Below, in pieces: positions 11,061 to 23,944 of a stretch of DNA of 64,000 nt (position 1 is its first letter; each line of letters opens with the position of its first letter). Under the pieces are notes generated by a model. The model was given only the letters and a program-made list of their open reading frames with translations. It searched no databases and was not told the DNA's origin. The DNA is from Pyxicephalus adspersus (Eukaryota; Chordata; Amphibia; Anura; Pyxicephalidae): NCBI RefSeq assembly GCF_032062135.1, contig NC_092861.1, forward strand, positions 3,397,395-3,461,394, read 5' to 3'. Made by a program: the position numbers and the translations under genes.

Positions 11061-12300
11061 GCTATTCATTGATTCCTGTGTGACATGGTGGCAACATTGG
11101 AGCATTAGCAGAACTGGGACAGAGCATATTCACTTCAATGTTCTCCTCAGACCATTCTACCCAGGTGCACTTTAGGGAGAATACTGCACCCTATGACAAG
11201 AAGTGTACAAGGACATCTTCGTTATGGAAACATTTCAAAGAGGAAACTTTGAGAGAGAAAAACAAGGGGTAGATGGATTACACGGCAGTGCAAGGAACAT
11301 ACTGAAACAAGAAGATGGCAGAGTGACAGCTGAGCCTATCAGTCTTCTCCTTCTCTTTTGACAGTCCAGTTAAAGGTTGCAAGCGTTAGGATACCCATAA
11401 GTGAGACAATCTCCACTTGAATTTTGAAGTGTTTGGTTGCTAACACATTAGTAACAAAATTCCCATCTTTCAACATAACGCAAGATGAAGAACAGGAGTA
11501 CCTCTTGACTTTCAACAGTGTGCAACAATGTTGATCACCATGCCTGACCTTCACGTAGCACCCGAAGGGAAAATCTACAAAGATAAGAAATACGTAGAAC
11601 AACTTTAATTGTGCCTCCACTGGAAGCCCAGCTCTGTGCCTCCAACTAACATAAGACCGTAGACTTCCTTCTAAGAGAGCCGAGTGATCATATGACAGCA
11701 GCTGATATTCAGCAACCTTGCTTGCTATTGATCTGTACCTCTGTGTGCATACGTATGTAAAATGCTCCCTTTTGTCTCCATTTAGCATTATAATTGCCCT
11801 CTGCTTCCAACATCAAATATTCTCACACAATTCTGGCTGCTGATGAAATATTAAGCAGAGGCCTCTCGCTGAGGAAGAGGATATAAAGCCTGCATGTCTA
11901 AATGAGTGGGTATTCTGTGCGTTTGATTGTAAGTTAAATAACCCGAGGCTTTTTATATTTTTAAGAGGAAAGAAAAATAAAAAAAAATACACACAAAAGG
12001 AACACAGACGAAGCTTTTATCTTAACAAGAGGGCGAACCTGAACCACTGCTGAGATATTTCCTTCTTCGCTCCAGACAATTCGCAGGAATCGGTAATGTA
12101 CACGTTAAAGGGTTTGAAGATGACTGATTGTAAAAAGCTTTAAACTTGTAGTCATGAATTGAGATTGTTTGCAATTCTGGCCCATTCTGACGGAAAAGGA
12201 CTGCCACGTTTTCCAGCTCTTTCCTGTCTACCAAACATTCCTAATGGCCAGTGAACCAGCCTATCAATGTGCAGGTATATGAGTGTCTTGCACTTATAAG
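11061..12300. other. No gene seen (XKR6 intron 1)
   Basis: Contains a 149-codon minus-strand frame (11339-11788) with no family resemblance, no codon-bias support and no splice partners. I treat it as chance. Confidence 0.45.
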
Positions 12301-12304
12301 TAAA

Positions 12305-12650
12305 TCCATAATACTTACCTGTCCCCTTTCCCTTGCAGGATGCCGCCATCTTCCTCTTTCTTCCCTTCTCGTGTAGACAGCCTTTGACCATCTTGGCTGA
12401 GCCATGATTACATAACTCCCGAGCAGGTGTACTGGAGTTTATTCATTCCCGGCACATGCAGGGGAAGCCAGGATTGTCAGGTATCCTGCAAACCAAAGCT
12501 AATACTGCACATGCTCTGTCATCATTTTGCCAGATCCCCGGAAAAATCAAGCCGGTGGGAGGAATTATTGCAGAAGGGACAGGGCAATAATGACCTGCCT
12601 GATGATGGATTCCTAAAAGAGGAACAGTTTCACATTAAATCTGTCCCGAC
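12305..12650 (+). repeat. Dispersed repeat family 2 (GCCGCCATCTT-containing)
   Basis: Starts near CTTACCTGTCCCC, then CCCTTGCAGGATGCCGCCAT, GGCACATGCAGGGGAAGCCA, TTTGCCAGATCCCCGGA and GGAGGAATTATTGCAGAAGG. The same modules occur in inverted orientation at 20650-20950 and in part at 22515-22650. Confidence 0.65.
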
Positions 12651-13078
12651 TAAGCATTGTAAAACACATTAAAACTTTCACTCATCTCAGGATCTGTAAG
12701 CATTGGAGAGAAATTTGTTTTCAACAGACCCTAAAATGTAAAAAAAAGGTGATTTTAAGCTGTTAGAAACCAAACAAACATGGATTTTCTTTGAGGATAT
12801 TTTAAAAGGAATAACTTCACATTACCTTGGTTTATCTTGGTTTGTTTTCTTATATTTGTATCTGACCTATAGCAAAGATCAGTCACTGCTGCTCTATCCT
12901 CCTGTGCAGGATGTCTGGTCTTGTTTATGTCCCCCTCCTATAGTTATTTGCAGCTTGTAGTGGGTGGAGCTTCCTACAGTTTATGTAAAGGACAGCAATG
13001 ATGTCACTGCCTTCCTGATGTCACTTCCTTAACCATAAAGGTACCACTGCATCAAAAGAAAAACATCAAAAAATAGTG
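12651..13078. other. No gene seen (XKR6 intron 1)
   Basis: Plain intron sequence, no recognisable repeat. Confidence 0.45.
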
Positions 13079-13291
13079 ATTCTCAACTAGAGTTCCTCCA
13101 GAGCATTCTAGAGGTTCCTTGAGTAATTATTGCCTCCTAAGTCAGTTACCACTGTTCTATTTGTGCATCTGTAAGGATGGAATTCATGCCATTGACCACC
13201 CGCCTAACATACCATGAACTGCCTTATCATAAAAATTTGAATTTCCATGAGATCTGAAATGTTTTTCAAGGGTTAGAAAGGTTGAGAAAGG
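13079..13291 (+). mobile_element. hAT-type MITE, family 1
   Basis: Left end ATTCTCAACTAGAGTTCCTC, interior CATCTGTAAGGATGGAATTC and ACCATGAACTGCC, right end AAGGTTGAGAAAGG. Inverted termini are about 210 bp apart. Confidence 0.65.
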
Positions 13292-14320
13292 CTGCTATAG
13301 ATAATAGCTGTTTCTATACACTATAAGAAGTCAGGGTCACATGGAATTATAAAAAAAATTACATATCCTTTTTAAACTATTTCCTAAAAATACAACCCTA
13401 TATACTAAAATACTTTAGACCATCGATGACCCTGTGCTGGGTAACAGGGTATTTCTGAAAGTGGCATAATGGGGATGAGTAAATCATCATCTATTTGACT
13501 TTTTCAGGCACTGAGATCTGGGCTTGCAACGGTTTTTGGGATAGTGTTTTTTTTAGAAAGGATGAGGAAAAGAAATTCCCTCTAGGTCAATTATAACAGG
13601 TGTTAGAATTTGTTGGTTGAGGAAATAGGCAGCATGGTTTAGGCTTACTACTCTCCAACAGCGGACCCCCTTCTGATGCCTGCTGCTTCTCAGTTCTTCC
13701 CCCTATACAGAGTTGCACTGTGGTGGATTGAAAGTGTAGTCTACTGCTGTCATTTACCCCAATTCCGCTCCTGTGTCTACTCACGTATTATACACACAAG
13801 AAGCCTTGTGAGATGAAATCTTTAAATAAATGCTAAAGTATGTGAATAAAGTTGTAGGGGTGGGAAGAGGAGGTGAAAGACTATAGAATGCAGTTTTGCT
13901 AATTATAGATGAGCAATTTAAAGTAAAAAATATGCTCATTAAGTTGCTTGTATAAAAAGTTTTTTGTTGCTGGTATTATTAAGGTACTTTCTTCTCTTGA
14001 GAAAAAACAACAAAACAAATAATGATGTTTATAAAGGTCTAAATATTTTGGAACAAGAACAGGTCCAGCATGGCCCAAGAAGGAGATTATGCGACTTTAA
14101 ATGTCTTAAAAAACCCCTGCCGTACGCTTGGAAAATTTACATTTATTTCACCTTTCACCTTGCCAATGCATTTTGCAAAAAGCTCTCAATCCTCACTGCA
14201 TATAAAAATATTGAATGATTTTATATTTAAAGCTTAAGAAAACTTGAAAAAAACTCATATTTACTTTTACAGATCCGTCGACCCGGTGACCAGGTGACGT
14301 GGATGGGAGAAAAAATGTGC
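13292..14320. other. No gene seen (XKR6 intron 1)
   Basis: Plain intron with A/T-rich stretches; nothing supported. Confidence 0.45.
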
Positions 14321-14324
14321 TGAT

Positions 14325-14470
14325 ACCCGATTAAAGAAAAGGCTCGGACATGTAAAGAAGGAGCAGCCAGAAGCCTCCCAGGATGTATGACATATGTATC
14401 CCAGGATGCTCTGCTCTCCCATTCAGTCTTGATCGCCGCAGCTAAAAGATGGGGCATTTTGTGTTCCGTT
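14325..14470 (+). repeat. Dispersed repeat, CCCAGGATGCTCTGCTCTCC family
   Basis: TATCCCAGGATGCTCTGCTC, CCATTCAGTC and GCCGCAGC match similarly ordered pieces at 51960-52150 and 61480-61640. Confidence 0.5.
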
Positions 14471-16060
14471 TTTAGGTAATTACCCCAACCATTGTGTAAT
14501 GTCTACACTGGATTAAACATCATTGAACAGGTGACATTTTTTATTTCACTTTGTGCATGCACCTGGGCAATCCGTAAATTTATTTTGCATGTGGATGCAT
14601 CAAAGGGGGCAGCTCCCAGATAAGAATGCTTTGACGCGGGGCGTACAGCCTCTTCATATACTAGCAAATTTATACTAAACAGCCAAAACCACCCAAAGGT
14701 GAAGTGATACCATTGATCTGGATACAATGGCCACTCAGTGGGACTGCAACCACACAAAAGAACCCATTCTACTCTTGATTGACAGCCAGTCGCCTAATCT
14801 GTGCTGAGAAGACCATGGAGAATAGTCCCGTCAGGGGCTTAGGTGATCCCTTCTGATGTCAACCCCAACCAGATGTTCAGGGAAACATTGTTAATGAGAC
14901 AATGTTGTGGGTCTAACCCTAATAATATAAATTAAAAAAAATTGTTGAACTTAAAAAGTGGAAAGGGAAAATAACTTTTCTCAGGTGGGATTAATAGTAT
15001 TTTAAGGCCAGGTTCACATTCAGTGTTCATTGTTGGGTCACAATATGGGGGCCATCAGTGAAGTGTCCCTTCCATTGGTGGCCAGGCAGGAAAGGACTCT
15101 GCTATTACTCAAGGAACCTCTGGAGAAACCCTCGTTGGCAAAGGAGACTCCAGGGAGCCATTAGCTGCAGTTGTCTAAATATTGTCAATTCATTCTTTTG
15201 AATGATGGCCCTGAGATTCCATACCATGCAATTAGGGATGTTCCTGAAATGATTTTTGGAAAGCCTGATCCTCGGATTGGTGTCCTATCTATGTCCGGCC
15301 CAAGTATATGATTGTGTAAACTCGCACGTGTTGACTGGGCTTTCAAAACACAACACACGTGAGGCAGGGAATGAGAGGCCAGTACGCTGTGTTTCTACTA
15401 AAGGGATTAGACAACACATGTAGTTTATTCATTTTTAATGACCTGAGAAATGAGAGCCACAGATTGTCTTACAGACAAGAATCTAACAAGTAGAGCTTCC
15501 ATGGTGGCACAAGCTGGGCTCTTAATAGAAAAAGTATGAAAAGTTGATTTGGACAGCTTTAAAGAAAACATCAGGAGTCACCAAACTCCAAATGAGGGAC
15601 CCAGACATTTCTTTGTGTCTTGGGACATTGTTCCGAAACCCACATACACACATTAAAGTTCTGTATAATCCATTTATAACCCAGGACACAGAAATCTCTC
15701 CCTATTCTGTACCACTTCGCCTCATGCTGCAATGGCCCCTCTATGCACCCTTAACGGCTCCTCAATGGTCCTTTGGATCTTCTGTGGTCTCTAAAGAAAG
15801 CACATAACTGTATTTTCATAGCCTTAGATATATGGGTCATGTACACTATGGGAACGTGAGCTACGGCAATGTGGCCCCACTCATTTTGACACTCCACTGA
15901 ACCTTTCCAAAGGGTGTGCACTGAACTTCCAAAGATTCTTCATGGAATTTTTTGGTGGATAAGGCAGCAAATCCAATCAAATAAAAAAACAGGCTACCTA
16001 AACGCAAAATGAAAGCATGATCTGAGGCTGAGTACATTATAGGAAATATACAAGCCCAGT
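14471..16060. other. No gene seen (XKR6 intron 1)
   Basis: No coding signal. Fragments such as AGGAACCTCTGGAGAAACC (about 15112) and GAGATTCCATACC are likely remains of old MITEs. Confidence 0.4.
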
Positions 16061-16061
16061 G

Positions 16062-16285
16062 TTTCGCAACCAGGGTTCCTTGAGCAATGACCAGTTACCA
16101 CTGACACCAATGATCTTTTTGGCTATCTGTAAGGGTTCAATGGACAGCATAGATGGCATTCTTCTCATTGATCACCACACGAATAAACAGTGAGCTGTGG
16201 ATAGTAATTATATAAGGTGCTTTCTAAAGACCTGAAAATTATTACTAGGGTTTCGCTGATGTTAAAAAAAAAAAAAAAAAAAAAG
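16062..16285 (+). mobile_element. hAT-type MITE, family 1, with poly-A
   Basis: GTTTCGCAACCAGGGTTCCT, TTTGGCTATCTGTAAGGGTT, ACAGTGAGCTGTGGATAGTA and GGGTTTCGCTGATG, ending in about 21 A. This is the family consensus order; the right terminus is replaced by the poly-A. Confidence 0.65.
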
Positions 16286-16654
16286 GTCTACCTGGCCTAG
16301 CCTAATAGCTGGTAGGAAACATGCTCCGCACCTAATGTTAAATTATATATCATATAATGTATGTATTATACATACATATATAGTATATATCATGGCACTG
16401 CCCATACTGGTAAAGCAACAGGTTTCTCCTGGAGAAGACAAGGTTGGTAACAAGGTTGGTAAGGCTGCGGCTGCCGCCTTAATACAGCTTCTTCCCACCT
16501 AGCATAAACTCCGATTTTATCTTAGTAGAAGACGTTTGGACATATGATATCTGCAGGAAAAGTAGAAAATCAGCATTTCTGTCCTATACCTAAAAAGTAT
16601 TATATAACCAAACCGGGCCAACAGCAGAACAGATAATAGAACGTCTTCTCTCCA

Positions 16655-16780
16655 GAAATGTTTTTTCAGCTGCGTGGGAAGAAACTTTAGGCGGGTGGCC
16701 GGTCCTGTACTGTGACCCGACTGGTTGGTTTCTGAAAAGTTCCGGGTAGTGCGCAAGGCCCAAAGGGATCGGGGATAGGT
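16655..16780 (+). repeat. Copy of the GCCGGGTGGGAAGAA dispersed family
   Basis: GCTGCGTGGGAAGAAACTTT, AGGCGGGTGGCC, CTGTACTGTGACCCGACT and CTGAAAAGTTCCGGGTAGTG in order. Confidence 0.65.
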
Positions 16781-16927
16781 GTCATGATTTTAGGATAGAT
16801 CCTCTGCCAATTTAATATAATGAGAAATGAAAAAAAAAAAACAATATGAAGCGATAAAAAGAAATGATCTAAAAAAAAAAAAAAAATTAAGGATACAAGC
16901 AAAACAAAAAATTGGACACTTTAGTTT

Positions 16928-17140
16928 AATGAAATGAAAATCTTTATTAACATAAAACATTTCCATAATTAACAAAATATTAAATATTTTCAATGCTTCG
17001 ATGAGAAGAAAAAAAAAACAAAAAACAAAAAGTGGAAGCTTGAAGTGAAAATCTTTATTAACATAAAACGTACCGCATTTACCAAATTCAACTAAAGTTT
17101 CCAATGCTATAATGAGGAGGAAAAAAATGTACATGAGGCA
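16928..17140. repeat. Tandem duplication of a ~115-bp AT-rich unit
   Basis: GAAAATCTTTATTAACATAA and AACG/AACA..CCAATGCT..ATGAG.AGAAAAAAA recur at 16935-17020 and 17047-17130. It keeps a 161-codon minus frame open by composition only. Confidence 0.65.
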
Positions 17141-17279
17141 AGTAAAATAAATGTGTGAGGGTGACAACATTTTACTCAGTATAAGGACCATTAGACCATT
17201 GTTTTGTATTTTTGGGTGTGGGGTTTTACCCCCCCAACGTGTTGTCTGCATCTTCTCCAGGAGATTCACCCTCATTATC

Positions 17280-19040
17280 GGCCCCTCAGTCTATCGAACG
17301 TCTTAGCATTTAGAACGCTGTATGGTCACTCGTTCCTTGGTACAGTTGGAATCCTAGCATGAACTATTTCCCACTGAGCATTCATCACAAGTCTATCTGC
17401 ATGCATAAGGTTCTGAAGTTATGTTTGCATACAGAAGATGCAATGCAATGTACCTAAACGCAAATAAAATGCAATGTAAAACTGGGCCTGTTAGTTGTTG
17501 CAGGCCTATTTCTGAGTGTTTTGCTGTCCCAGGTACCCCCACCTGATCCCCTTGTAAATAAAACAAAGCTGTTGCCCCCTTTTTCTCCCTCCAGTAGTGG
17601 GCCAGCTTACCTGTTCCAGTCCCAGGCAGATTAGCTGTGACTCCCCATCCCAGCCCCTAATGTCCAATGGTGCCACATCACAAGTGCTGGAATCGGGCAT
17701 CTCAGCTGTCGGACAGGTAGGGTAAGCTATGGCTATTAAACGACATTTACCTGTCCTTTGCAGCACATAGGATAGAGAAGCAAACATTTAATTATTAGGA
17801 TGAGGTAGAGTGACTGAAATGGCACCCCACCACTAGCTGGCACCACTGCTGGGGCTATTCCCACCAGCCATGATCTCTGCATTGCATATGGAAGCTGTAC
17901 TGATTTAAATTAGTTATAAAAAAAAGTAATAAAAAGGTTTTCATAAAAAAAAAAAAAATTAAGATTTTTTCCTTTCACTGAAACTTTTTGTAACTGTACA
18001 AAACTACTTGGATTGGAAAACATTTACTTACCTGCCAATAAAACACAATTTACTAGGCCACGTAACCAAAAATCAAGCAAATTGATCTCACCCATTGGTG
18101 ATCGTTCTCTTAAATACTTTGTGGAAGGCATCAGGCTTCTACCCCCTCTGGCACTGGATTGTCATAAAATTTTACCAAAATTTTCTATGACAGCCCTTTA
18201 GTGCGAATCGTGTTCCTGTGATAAAAAGGAGAAAGAACTAAGAAGGTTCTAATCCTAGCACACATTCAGATCACTGGAATAAAGATACATAAAAAGTACA
18301 TTTTAATACACCTGATATATAAGCATGGTAACGTGTAACGGGTTAACACCCGCCATGTTTTATTGCTATCCTAAAATTATTTTCTACGCCAGTTACTGGG
18401 AAAGCAGATAAAGCGAATCTCCACTCTGTTCTTTATTTTTTGAATAACAGAATACCTTTAAGCTAGAACTATATCAGTCAAAGATCTGTGCAAGAGGATG
18501 ACAGTTTATTAAATGAAACACAGAATCCATAACGACATTAGTAAGCGGGTGCTTAACCCAACCAACCCCAACAAGTGGAGTATAACCACTGCTGTGTCTA
18601 CGTATGACAATGGGGGTGGATGAGATGGGGTAAGCCCACTGGATTCACTACAGACAGATTTTAGCATTAGACCTTTACACAACAAACTGCACAATATGTG
18701 TGCATAAAGCAGTGTACGACTTTTTAGATTTATCCATCTCGATTTCCAGCTATAGGTCAGAACAAGAGATATAAACCATGTGTGCCGGGGAATGCGAGCT
18801 CCAACCACTCGACAACTGGATCCAATGAACCACACAACCATAGAACACAAAAACGTTAGCTAGTCAGTAAACCTCTAGATGGGAGTTAAAAAAAAAAATT
18901 ATTGAAACAAATGCTTTTCAATCCATGCAATGTATGTGAAAGAAATGTAGTGTGTTACATTTGTCATGATAGCACAACGTTGAAAGTACTAGATGACAGA
19001 GCTGCTTTATTTCTGATTACCCCATACAAAGCCTTCCTCT
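17280..19040. other. No gene seen (XKR6 intron 1)
   Basis: Plain intron. A 113-codon minus frame (18509-18850) has no recognisable domain and is rejected as a gene. Confidence 0.4.
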
Positions 19041-19059
19041 ATTTTTCAAAGCCCGTCCG

Positions 19060-19222
19060 CTCCCCACCTCCCCAAGATCCCCTTCTCCTCTTCTTCCCCA
19101 CCTCCCCAAAGTCTCTTCTCCCCCACCTCCCCAAGGTCCCCTTCTACTCTTCTCCCCCACCTCCCCAAGGTCCCCTTCTACTCTTCTCCCCCACCTCCCC
19201 AAGGTCCCCTTCTCTACTCTTT
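19060..19222. repeat. C-rich 34-36-bp minisatellite
   Basis: About four units of CCCCACCTCCCCAAGGTCCC plus CTTCTACTCTTCT. The minus strand reads as a Gly/Arg/Glu-rich frame without coding value. Confidence 0.8.
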
Positions 19223-19229
19223 CTTCCAA

Positions 19230-19990
19230 TTTCATGTAAATGCAGAAAAACTCACTGAACCTGTCAGAAATGAAGTTTCCTTATCACTTGGTGTGCATCA
19301 AAATGAAATCCTAAAGAATGTTATCAGCTTTCCCAACTAACCTCTACGAACTCAAAGCTGCACCCCCTATATAGAGGTGATGGTGTTTGTAACCCAAATG
19401 AAGGGCTTAATGTCACAATAAATATAAAATAACTAAAGGCTGTAAAAAGAAAACAAATGCAGCCACTACATCTTCAAACTGGCAATTTTTTTTTTATATT
19501 GTTTAGATATTGTTAGAGTAAGAAAAAATTTGTTGCATTTTGAGAGCAACAGCACTCTTCTGCTAGCATTGATGAGTGCATCATTTAATTTAAGACACTG
19601 CTGCAATTGTCAAACATCTATTTACAGTTGTTGGTGAACAGAACTAAAGGAAACCTGCTGCTACTAAAAGCTTGCCGCCCCAAGGTCTGCTGGGAAAACC
19701 TAGATCCCCTGCAGTGATGAATGTTTCCTGCCTCACTACAGGACATGATAATGACTTGAAGGTCAGCAAGGGAAACTACTGAGCACCACAGGGTGTCCAG
19801 AAGATCAACAATCCCAGAGGAGTCTATTACCCAAGGGATTTCAAAGGATTGTTTTTCCTGAACAGAGTGGTGCTAACCAAGTAGAGTGTTCAGAATATGG
19901 CCAATGTTTGTAGACCTTTGACCATCAAAGCTTACTACTAGACATCCAACTTCAAAGCAATCCTCCCACCTCCAGCTACACCGGCCTCCA
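19230..19990. other. No gene seen (XKR6 intron 1)
   Basis: Plain intron sequence. Confidence 0.4.
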
Positions 19991-19994
19991 TTCT

Positions 19995-20335
19995 CTTGGG
20001 TAGGTTTTCCAGAAGGGTGTGCATGGGAATTTGCCCCCATTTTTCAGAACTGGCAATGATGATTGATGAGAAGACCACAAAGTTCCAATTCATCCCAACG
20101 TTCTTTCACAAGGCAGGGTTCCTCCCCACCAAAATGGTCACACTATGTATTTATGGTGCTGGTTTTGCGTACCAGATCTCACTGATCTCAATAAAATGGA
20201 TGGGCGTCCTCATAATGTTTGGCCATAAAGCGTACAAAACAAATGGTCAGTTGGGTGTAATTCTGTCCAAGCACTTTAAAACCCAACAGGTCAAGTCACA
20301 CAGCTAAGATGAGGACACCATTTGTTTCTGAAGAA
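19995..20335 (-). pseudogene. Very decayed Tc1-like transposon relic (minus sense)
   Basis: GGGTAGGTTTTCCAGAAGGG, GGGAATTTGCCCCCATTTTT, CAATTCATCCCAACG and the overall order resemble the antisense of Tc1-family transposase genes common in frogs. No intact frame remains. Resemblance is from memory and tentative. Confidence 0.4.
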
Positions 20336-20649
20336 GACCTTCCACCTCCAATTATTTTTTTCAATGTGCACCTTTATCTCTGCAATTCTAACATTCTTAC
20401 TGCCTCATGTCAGGTCATTGTATAAGTTGTCTTTTACGACACCAATGGTACTCAGTTTTGCTTTAGCCATGAAGAAGGTTGAGTGCCGAATTATCAGTGG
20501 AGATTTCACACAAGCAAATGACTCAGCCCCTGATCTCACTTATTCTACACATACATAGATTGGGTTTTAGTCATCTCTTGTTGGTGTGTTGAAAGTGTTA
20601 CTTTGCAATTTCTTATTGCCCAATATTGATAAAAATTTGGGTACTTTCT

Positions 20650-20950
20650 CAAAAGAACAACCCATTAAAGCAGGACGATCAAGCTGCCCATCTTGCAATA
20701 ACCCCTCCAACTGGTCTAATCACTTTGGGTATCTGGCAAAAAAAAAGGAACTGCACATGTGTAGTCATCTTTGGTTGCCAACATACCCAGCAAACCTGGC
20801 TTCCCCTGCCCATGCCAGGAACAAATGAACTCCCAGGTGCCTACAATAGTTAAGTCATCCTGCTAAACAATGTACGAAGAAATGAAACAAATGGCGGCAC
20901 CTTGAAATGGAAAGGGGACAGGCGAGTATCACGAGTTTATTCCTGCTTAA
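20650..20950 (-). repeat. Dispersed repeat family 2, inverted copy
   Basis: The reverse complement contains CGCCTGTCCCCTTTCCATTT, GGTGCCGCCATTTG, GGCATGGGCAGGGGAAGCCA, TTTGCCAGATACCCAAAG and GGAGGGGTTATTGCAAGATG, matching 12305-12650 module by module. Confidence 0.65.
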
Positions 20951-21945
20951 AAAAGATTTATTTTACCTAACTTTTATTTTGAACACATCTTGCATTCGGC
21001 GCATGTGATATTGGATTTCTTCTACCTCTGCTACCGCAACTTCATTACTGAAATCTTTGCAAAATTAAGGGAAGCTGAAGGAAACACATGATCGCCATTA
21101 AGAATCAATTATTTAAAAGTTTTCAGCCACCCAATTAATCAGGGAATTGATCAAAACCACCAAAATCCCCAGCTGGAAACGCAATTTTCATCAATTTCAA
21201 TCAAAACACAAATTTTGATCATTTAGTCGCTTGAACCTTCGGGTGGTAAATTACAGGGGACCTTTAATTCAGAGCAATTACATTCATACCTACTTAGATT
21301 GAGAAAGAAAAGGAGGAACCCTCCGCCATTTTTTAATGGCAATCTGCATCTCCTAAATGGTCATCCTGTCTCAAGGGCTTCTAGTGGAAACTACAACCCT
21401 ACAACGCATGTGACAAGGGGACGTAGATAGAAAGTAGAGGGGGATGGAGATCAGCTGGATGGGAAAATATTCATTGTAACATATATAGAAAAGAAAACCT
21501 TCAATCAACTGGTGTCAGGTATTTAGCAAACCAAGGGTTGTCCACCACTCTCCTACATTGTCTTAATGCTACATTCAGTATTCTGTAATTCACAGCTCGC
21601 CACATCAGTAGAGCGTTACATTGACTTTGTTGTATTTGTGATGGTAAAATGCGCCATTTCACTCATTTAGTTGGGAGGTGGTGAATAGTGAACAATGGAG
21701 GAACATGGAGGCCAATGGAAAGATCTGGGCACTGGAAGACCGATTTTATTGCATTTTAGGGTTGACTTTATTTCACCTTTAAGGACATGCATACCAATTC
21801 TATAGCAAAAACTATGAAAGATACTTTTGTACATCACACAGAAGCCCTGTCTGTGTCCATATCATTAAGACCATTAGACATAAGGATTGTTGGGGTGTGG
21901 TCACCCCAATTTGTATGGTCAATCTTCATATAGCTGGTAGTGTTC
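20951..21945. other. No gene seen (XKR6 intron 1)
   Basis: 21110-21240 has palindromic TTTTGATCA / TGATCAAAAC phrases; no gene or clear element. Confidence 0.4.
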
Positions 21946-21949
21946 AACC

Positions 21950-22240
21950 CATTATTTTTTTTTAAGCCGTGTGGGGAGAAGCTGTAGGAGGGTGGTTCTC
22001 CCCGGCCCTTTTTAGCTGGGCGCACCATCCAGCACTTTTCAGTAACCACCCGGCTGTTTCTGGGTGGTTACTAAAGAGTTGGGTCACAAACCAGGGCCTA
22101 CAATTTCTTATCACCTGGCTTTAAAAAGTTCTGGGTTGAATACTGCCCTGTATTGTGACCCACCCAAAACAGCCGGGTGGTTACTGAAAAGTGCTAGGTG
22201 GTTCACCCACCTAAAAGGGCTTGGGGTGAACACTGGCAAC
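21950..22240. repeat. Head-to-tail mix of inverted copies of the GCCGGGTGGGAAGAA family
   Basis: AAGCCGTGTGGGGAGAAGCT (21964) is followed by inverted pieces (CACTTTTCAGTAACCACCCGG and TGGGTGGTTACT) and then forward pieces (CAGCCGGGTGGTTACTGAAA). It looks like two or three overlapping insertions. Confidence 0.6.
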
Positions 22241-22331
22241 CATGTTAGAAGGATCTACTCCAGGGATCTCAGTCTAGCTTTATTCCACCACCTACACACA
22301 AGCCATGACAAAAGGGGATCAGGTAAAGCAG

Positions 22332-22500
22332 AACTGAACCCAGTGCTCAACCCAGAAATTTTTTTAAGCCGGGTGGGAAGAAATTTTAGGTGGGTGGCAG
22401 CCCGTGTATTGTGACCAAACTCTTTGGTAACCACCCAAAAACAGCCGGGTGGGTGCTGAAAAGTGCCGGGTGGTGCGCCCAGCTAAAAGCGCCTGGGGAG
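22332..22500 (+). repeat. Best-preserved copy of the GCCGGGTGGGAAGAA family
   Basis: CAGTGCTCAACCCAGAAATT, AAGCCGGGTGGGAAGAAATT, AGGTGGGTGGCAGCCCGTGT, AACAGCCGGGTGGGTGCTGA and GCCGGGTGGTGCGCCCAGCT. About 165 bp; class unknown, likely a MITE. Confidence 0.65.
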
Positions 22501-22514
22501 AAGCCTGTGAACCC

Positions 22515-22650
22515 CTTTATATTCACCTGTCCCTGTTCTGTTGCAGGGCACTGCCATCTTTCTTTTTCTCTCCCTAGTAGCAATCTTAGGTCATCCTGAA
22601 TAGCCGGGAGGGTGTAACTCCTGTGCAGGTGAGTTCATTCAGTCTTGGCA
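22515..22650 (+). repeat. Dispersed repeat family 2, partial copy
   Basis: TTCACCTGTCCCTGTTCTGT, TGCAGGGCACTGCCATCTTT; follows the order of 12305-12400. Confidence 0.55.
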
Positions 22651-22792
22651 TCCACTAGCAATGTAAGAGGAATTCTATCCAATGACCAACCCACTGTGAG
22701 CTGTGAATATAGTAACTAGAGCCGGTGTTCACCGAGACCTAAATGTTATCTCAAGGATTCCCTCATGTTAAAAAGGTCCAGAAACACTGGTA
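22650..22792 (+). mobile_element. hAT-type MITE, family 1, right part only
   Basis: CCACTGTGAGCTGTGAATAT, AGTAACTAGAGCCGGTGTTC, GTTAAAAAGGTCCAGAAACA. The left terminus is missing. Confidence 0.55.
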
Positions 22793-22799
22793 TAATGCA

Positions 22800-23665
22800 A
22801 GTAAAAAACAATAATGCAATGAATGAAATATTAATAGCTCTCTGTCCCTTTAATCTCCTGTGCTAAAGGAAAAATGTGCACACATTAGAGGGAATGGGCC
22901 TGAGCTGTCACCAGCTGCAGTGGCTTCTACCTTCCTAGCGCTTAACCTCCCCCACACATAAACTCCTCATTAAAATCCATCGCCCAGCTGCGAGCCTGCA
23001 CACCATGAAAGCGCCTGAAATACGTTGCACCGCTGCAACCATATCACTGTTGGCTAGGAGAGCTTTACAAAGCAGCATCTGTTTAGATGCTCCGAACAAA
23101 AATAAAAATGAGGAATTCCTCAGACAGGGCCAACCTCTCCGATAATCGTCCAGCTTTAGATAGAATGACATTCTGCAGCCTGGGCAAGGTGTCATATCAC
23201 AGAAGGATGTCTGGGGGTGGGCGGATAACATGGTCATATCCAGGGGGAAGAAGTATAGAATATACGATATGGTGACGGCAAGGTAGACATAAATACAATT
23301 CAGTGATGGGGAGATGTTCATCGTCTCTATGTTATTAGATCAGTAACAGAGAATTAAAGGGAGCAAAACAGGAAAAGAATTCGGCATGAGGAGAGGAAAC
23401 AGATAGAAAAGCAAGGGCTGGGGCTGGAGAAACCTCAGGGGCCACAACTAGGGATAATTAGGGCTACTTATAGGAAGCTGACATCAATACTAACAGTATG
23501 CGAGTGATAGAAGAGTATAGAAAAAAGTATGGGAAAGTCAGTGATATACAAAGCTGGGTACAGGGGGGGGGATGGGAGGCTGAGAACATAACATGGTGCT
23601 GGAGAACCGGGGCTGTCTACTGCCACACAGGCACTGCACATCAACTCAGGGGCCCCTACCACGCT
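22800..23665. other. No gene seen (XKR6 intron 1)
   Basis: Plain intron. Confidence 0.4.
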
Positions 23666-23667
23666 GA

Positions 23668-23942
23668 CTATGGCTCAGCACAGGGGACAGCACCCAGCAC
23701 AGTACTATGGTTCAGCACCATCATTGCAGTTTAGCACATGGGACAGCACCTAATATAGCGAGCAGTTGGGCAGCACCGGGGGCAGCTCCCGGCGCAGTCC
23801 CTGCAGTTGGGCAGCACCGGGGGCAGCTCCCGGCGCAGTCCCTGCACAGTTGGGCAGCACCGGGGACAGCTCCCTGCAGTTGGGCAGCACCGGGGACAGC
23901 TCCCTGCAGTTGGGCAGCACCGGGGACAGCTCCCTGCAGTTC
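23668..23942. repeat. GC-rich minisatellite, 30- and 41-bp units
   Basis: Three near-identical 30-bp units (CAGTTGGGCAGCACCGGGGA plus CAGCTCCCTG) lie at about 23850-23940. They are preceded by two longer 41-44-bp versions with an added GGCGCAGTCC segment (23762-23849) and by degenerate CAGCACA-type units from 23668. This is the left-most of the arrays crowded around XKR6 exon 1. Confidence 0.85.
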
Positions 23943-23944
23943 AG

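Noticed and set aside
11339..11788. 149-codon minus frame
   Set aside because: No family resemblance, no splice signals, no repeat explanation; consistent with chance over this length.
16790..17275. 161-codon minus frame rich in Phe/Leu/Ile
   Set aside because: AT-rich tandem duplication; hydrophobic run comes from poly-A/T composition.
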